NCBI GenBank assembly: GCA_002418595.1
Contig: DIEK01000050.1
Location: 1 to 8,527, forward strand
Source of the DNA: Candidatus Omnitrophica bacterium UBA5776
GTDB taxonomy: Bacteria; Omnitrophota; Gorgyraeia; Gygaellales; Profunditerraquicolaceae
Direction: 5' to 3'
DNA length: 8,527 nucleotides
Within the stretch, counting starts at the first letter, position 1. Each line of letters opens with the position of its first letter. The position numbers and the translations under genes were made by a program. Positions 6,182-8,527 of the stretch are shown here, in pieces. The notes beneath the pieces are model-generated. The model was given only the letters and a program-made list of their open reading frames with translations. It searched no databases and had not been told where the DNA came from.

Positions 6182-7318
6182 ATGGTCCTCATCAGGAAGG
6201 TCCCGGATACCGGGGAGAAACTAAGCATACTTTCACGCGATTCGCAGTATGATCTTGCCTGCGCCTGCGCCACCCGGGAGGACGAGCACCGCCGGCGTTC
6301 CAAAGACGGCAAATGGATATATCCGGTGACGCTGCCCGGCGGAGGGACGACATTTCTTTTCAAGACGCTCCTCTCCAATCAATGCGTTAACGACTGCAAA
6401 TACTGTCCGCTGCGCGCCGGTTCTCCGGCCGCGCGTTGTTCCCTGGCGCCGGAAGAGGCCGCCAGGGTGTTTTTCTCGTATTACAGAGCGGGAAAGGTCA
6501 GCGGTCTTTTCTTGAGCAGCGCGGTCTGCGGCAGTCCGGACGCCAGCATGGAGAATATCAACCGGGTTGCTCTTTTATTGCGCAGGGAGCGTTTCAGGGG
6601 TTACATACACCTGAAGATAATCCCCGGTGCTTCGGAGAACGCTATCAGACAGAGTCTTTCTTTGGCCAGCGCGGTTTCTCTGAATATAGAAACGGCCGGG
6701 GATGGGAATTTCAGGCATTTCGGCAAAGGCAAGGATTACATTAAGGATATAATCAGGCCGCTGGAATTCATCAGTCGTTTCAGGCGCAACTGTTCCGGCG
6801 GACGCAGGATCAAACAGACCACGCAGTTCGTGGTGGGCGCTTCCCGGGAGACGGACGAAGAGATTATCGGCTGTTCTTCCCGGCTATACGGGAGACTGGG
6901 GCTGTCGAGGATATATTTCAGTTCTTATCAGAGGGGAGAAGGCGATCCTTCTTTGCCCGGAGAGAGTTCCTCATACAGCAACGAGGAAATGCTGACGCGT
7001 GAGCACCGGCTTTACCAGGCGGACTGGCTGATGCGTAAATACGGGTTTCGCGTCGAGGAGATACCTCTGGGGCCGGATGGGAATCTTTCCCTGGATGCCG
7101 ATCCTAAAGCGGTGTGGGCGCGCAGGCATCCGGAATTCTTTCCGGTAGAGGTGAACAGCGCCTCTGCGTCGCGGCTGCTGCGCGTGCCCGGACTGGGGCT
7201 GACGGCGGTGGAGAGGATAATGCAGTTGAGGCGGGAAGGCGTAAGGCTGCGTTCCCTTGCGCCCGCGGTTAAACGCGGAAAAATAATGAAGCAGGCGGAG
7301 AAATATGTTGTTTTTTAA
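6182..7318 (+). CDS. Radical SAM protein with C-terminal helix-hairpin-helix (COG4277-like, putative DNA modification/repair)
   Basis: Predicted iron-sulfur enzyme of 378 residues that would cleave S-adenosylmethionine to start radical chemistry. The cluster-binding motif is C-x3-C-x2-C at Cys68, Cys72 and Cys75 (CVNDCKYCPLR), preceded by a characteristic N-terminal block DLACACATREDEHRRR (24-39). Further family-like segments are GLFLSSAVCGSPDASMENI (108-126), HLKIIPGAS (143-151), SLNIETAGD (166-174) and QTTQFVVGA (212-220). The C-terminus holds a helix-hairpin-helix, NSASASRLLRVPGLGLTAVERI (325-346), suggesting DNA or RNA binding. From recall, relatives are annotated as putative DNA modification/repair proteins, often next to a uracil-DNA-glycosylase-like partner; that partner is not seen here. 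GGGAG at 6170-6174 is a well-spaced ribosome site. The terminator-bearing leader upstream probably controls expression. Reaction and substrate are not established. Confidence 0.88.
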   Translation: MVLIRKVPDTGEKLSILSRDSQYDLACACATREDEHRRRSKDGKWIYPVTLPGGGTTFLFKTLLSNQCVNDCKYCPLRAGSPAARCSLAPEEAARVFFSYYRAGKVSGLFLSSAVCGSPDASMENINRVALLLRRERFRGYIHLKIIPGASENAIRQSLSLASAVSLNIETAGDGNFRHFGKGKDYIKDIIRPLEFISRFRRNCSGGRRIKQTTQFVVGASRETDEEIIGCSSRLYGRLGLSRIYFSSYQRGEGDPSLPGESSSYSNEEMLTREHRLYQADWLMRKYGFRVEEIPLGPDGNLSLDADPKAVWARRHPEFFPVEVNSASASRLLRVPGLGLTAVERIMQLRREGVRLRSLAPAVKRGKIMKQAEKYVVF

Positions 7319-7354
7319 TCCCCTCGCCCAAAGATCTTCGGGTTCAAGGATAGT

Positions 7355-8455
7355 ATGCTAAAATTGTTCTGTTGTTTTCTTATTCTGCAAATCGTCTTTT
7401 CTCCGGCGTCTTCCTTTGCGTCCGCGTCGCCGCGTCGCGGCCTTTTCGTTTCGGTGATCCAGGATCCGCCTGTGCTCTCAAACCGGGCGGATATGGAAAG
7501 ACTGCTGGACTTCGCGGTGAAAGCGCGCATAAACATTCTTTTCGTGCAGGTCTATCGGGCGGGCCGGGCGTGGTTTCCTTCCCGCGGCGCCGACGCGTCT
7601 CCTTATTATGAATGTCTGGATAAAGCCGGAGTCGATCCGCTCGCGTTCCTGATAGAAGAGGCGCACAAAAGAGGGATAGAGGTGCACGCCTGGATGAATA
7701 TGCTTAGCCTTAGCCGCAACGAAAACGCGTTTTTTCTGCGTAAATACGGAACGGGCGTGTTGACCAGGAACATTCTGCCCAAGAAAGGCCTGCGCGACTA
7801 CCGGATAGACGGCCAGTATTTTCTGGAGCCGGGCGACCCCAGGGTGCGCGAAGAACTTTGCGATATCGTGGAAGAAGCGGCGCGTTATTATCCGGCACTG
7901 GACGGCATACAACTTGATTACATCCGTTATCCCGATTCCAGGCCTTTCTACGGGCATACGTCGGCCAACGAGGAGCGCTTCAAGAAAGAGACCGGGATAG
8001 AGTCGATAACGGAAGATAACAGGCAGTGGCGTGCATGGAAACGCGCCCAGGTAACAGATCTGCTGGACCTGCTCGTCAGGAGGATCCGTTCAGTCCGGCC
8101 CGGGATCAAGGTCTCGGCCACCGGCTGCGCTCCTTACTGTCGCGCCTATGAAGAGGCGTTCCAGGATTGGCCTTCCTGGTTGTCCCGCGGGACGGTGGAT
8201 TTCGTGACCTTGATGGATTATTCTCCTTATCCGCGGGAATTCAAGAAGTGTATTCTTGAACTAAGGGATAAGTTCTCTTCCTGGGATAAGGTCACTATCG
8301 GTATAGGCGCTTATAAACTGGTCGGCTTGCCGTTGACTTTCAGCGAAGAACTGGATTATTGCCGCCGGGAGAGGGGATTGTCGTATGCCGTTTTTCATTA
8401 CGGCAGCCTGCTGGAGGACCCGGCGATTGCCGGGTTGATGGCCGCAGAGCATTGA
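7355..8455 (+). CDS. Exported GHL10-type glycoside hydrolase-like protein (PF02638 family)
   Basis: Predicted secreted or periplasmic protein of 366 residues. The N-terminus MLKLFCCFLILQIVFS is a signal peptide, with probable cleavage after Ala24 (FASA-SPRR); the Cys pair lies within the hydrophobic core and does not form a lipobox. The mature part is a likely TIM-barrel glycoside hydrolase-like 10 domain (DUF187/YngK type), shown by HAWMN (111-115), DGIQLDYIRYP (183-193, with Asp188 a likely catalytic acid), KVSATGCAPY (252-261) and VDFVTLMDYSPY (281-292). Family member DigH of E. coli (formerly YddW) cleaves denuded peptidoglycan glycan strands, so a cell-wall role is possible, but related proteins may act on other glycans. 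AAGGA lies four bases before the ATG. It follows the radical SAM gene by 36 bp and is probably cotranscribed with it. The family call is firm; the substrate is inferred. Confidence 0.88.
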   Translation: MLKLFCCFLILQIVFSPASSFASASPRRGLFVSVIQDPPVLSNRADMERLLDFAVKARINILFVQVYRAGRAWFPSRGADASPYYECLDKAGVDPLAFLIEEAHKRGIEVHAWMNMLSLSRNENAFFLRKYGTGVLTRNILPKKGLRDYRIDGQYFLEPGDPRVREELCDIVEEAARYYPALDGIQLDYIRYPDSRPFYGHTSANEERFKKETGIESITEDNRQWRAWKRAQVTDLLDLLVRRIRSVRPGIKVSATGCAPYCRAYEEAFQDWPSWLSRGTVDFVTLMDYSPYPREFKKCILELRDKFSSWDKVTIGIGAYKLVGLPLTFSEELDYCRRERGLSYAVFHYGSLLEDPAIAGLMAAEH

Positions 8456-8472
8456 CGCGGCGGAAATACCAT

Positions 8473-8500
8473 TTGACAAATCTCCCGGGAGCAGTATAAT
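8473..8500 (+). promoter_or_regulatory. Near-perfect sigma-70-type promoter with a palindromic spacer
   Basis: TTGACA (8473-8478) and TATAAT (8495-8500) both match consensus fully, 16 bp apart. The spacer contains the perfect 10-bp palindrome CTCCCGGGAG (8482-8491), a possible repressor site. The expected start of transcription is near 8507, which is the first base of a GTG codon. The promoter drives whatever gene lies beyond the right edge. Confidence 0.78.
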
Positions 8501-8506
8501 ACCAAA

Positions 8507-8527
8507 GTGGATATTCATGGTGGAGTT
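8507..8527 (+). CDS. Possible start of a gene running off the right edge
   Basis: From the GTG at 8507 the frame reads VDIHGGV (first residue Met if used as start) and is open to the window end. The predicted transcription start coincides with this GTG, the same spacing as at the GH1 gene. An ATG at 8517 in another frame (MVE...) is an alternative with a leader of about ten bases and no ribosome site. Seven codons are too few to name a product. Confidence 0.3.

Noticed and set aside
7322..7340. Imperfect palindrome around AAGATCTT between the radical SAM and GHL10 genes
   Set aside because: It is short, has no U-run and no associated promoter; likely chance.

Overview
The window looks like a piece of chromosome from a moderately GC-rich bacterium. 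It carries seven recognisable protein genes, the first cut by the left edge, plus what may be the first codons of an eighth at the right edge. Nothing marks it as phage, plasmid or transposon. The mix of a Wzx-type flippase, a soluble PAS histidine kinase with a stand-alone receiver, a GHL10-type exported hydrolase and a COG4277-type radical SAM protein suggests an uncultivated Gram-negative lineage, perhaps Omnitrophota or a deltaproteobacterium-like group. That placement is an impression and low in confidence.

Layout, left to right. (1) The 3' part of dinB (DNA polymerase IV, + strand) runs tail to tail into a Wzx/RfbX-like polysaccharide flippase on the - strand, and the two reading frames overlap by 46 bp. 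(2) A short divergent intergenic region (2361-2591) holds the flippase promoter on the - strand, a GC-rich palindromic repeat that would form nearly the whole flippase 5' leader, and a strong + strand promoter whose predicted start site falls on the ATG of a GH1 beta-glycosidase gene. (3) The GH1 gene is followed 83 bp later by a PAS-PAS histidine kinase, then by a single-domain response regulator. The last two are separated by 82 bp containing a second copy of the palindromic repeat. These three genes may form one transcription unit. (4) A 254-bp intergenic region (5928-6181) holds a short inverted repeat, a consensus sigma-70-type promoter, about 150 nt of potentially structured RNA and a strong intrinsic terminator, all ahead of the radical SAM gene. 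(5) The radical SAM/helix-hairpin-helix gene is followed after 36 bp by an exported GHL10-type glycoside hydrolase-like protein. (6) The right edge carries another near-perfect promoter with a 10-bp palindrome in its spacer, followed by a possible leaderless GTG start.

The protein genes are of known families and do not form one obvious pathway: DNA damage tolerance (dinB), possible nucleic-acid modification or repair (radical SAM-HhH), envelope glycan handling (flippase, GHL10), glycoside breakdown (GH1) and signalling (kinase plus receiver). The less ordinary content is in the gaps: a likely terminator-controlled leader RNA before the radical SAM gene, two promoters placed for leaderless mRNAs, and a dispersed palindrome used as a 5' leader in one place and as a spacer inside a two-component locus in another. 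None of these is proven by the sequence alone.
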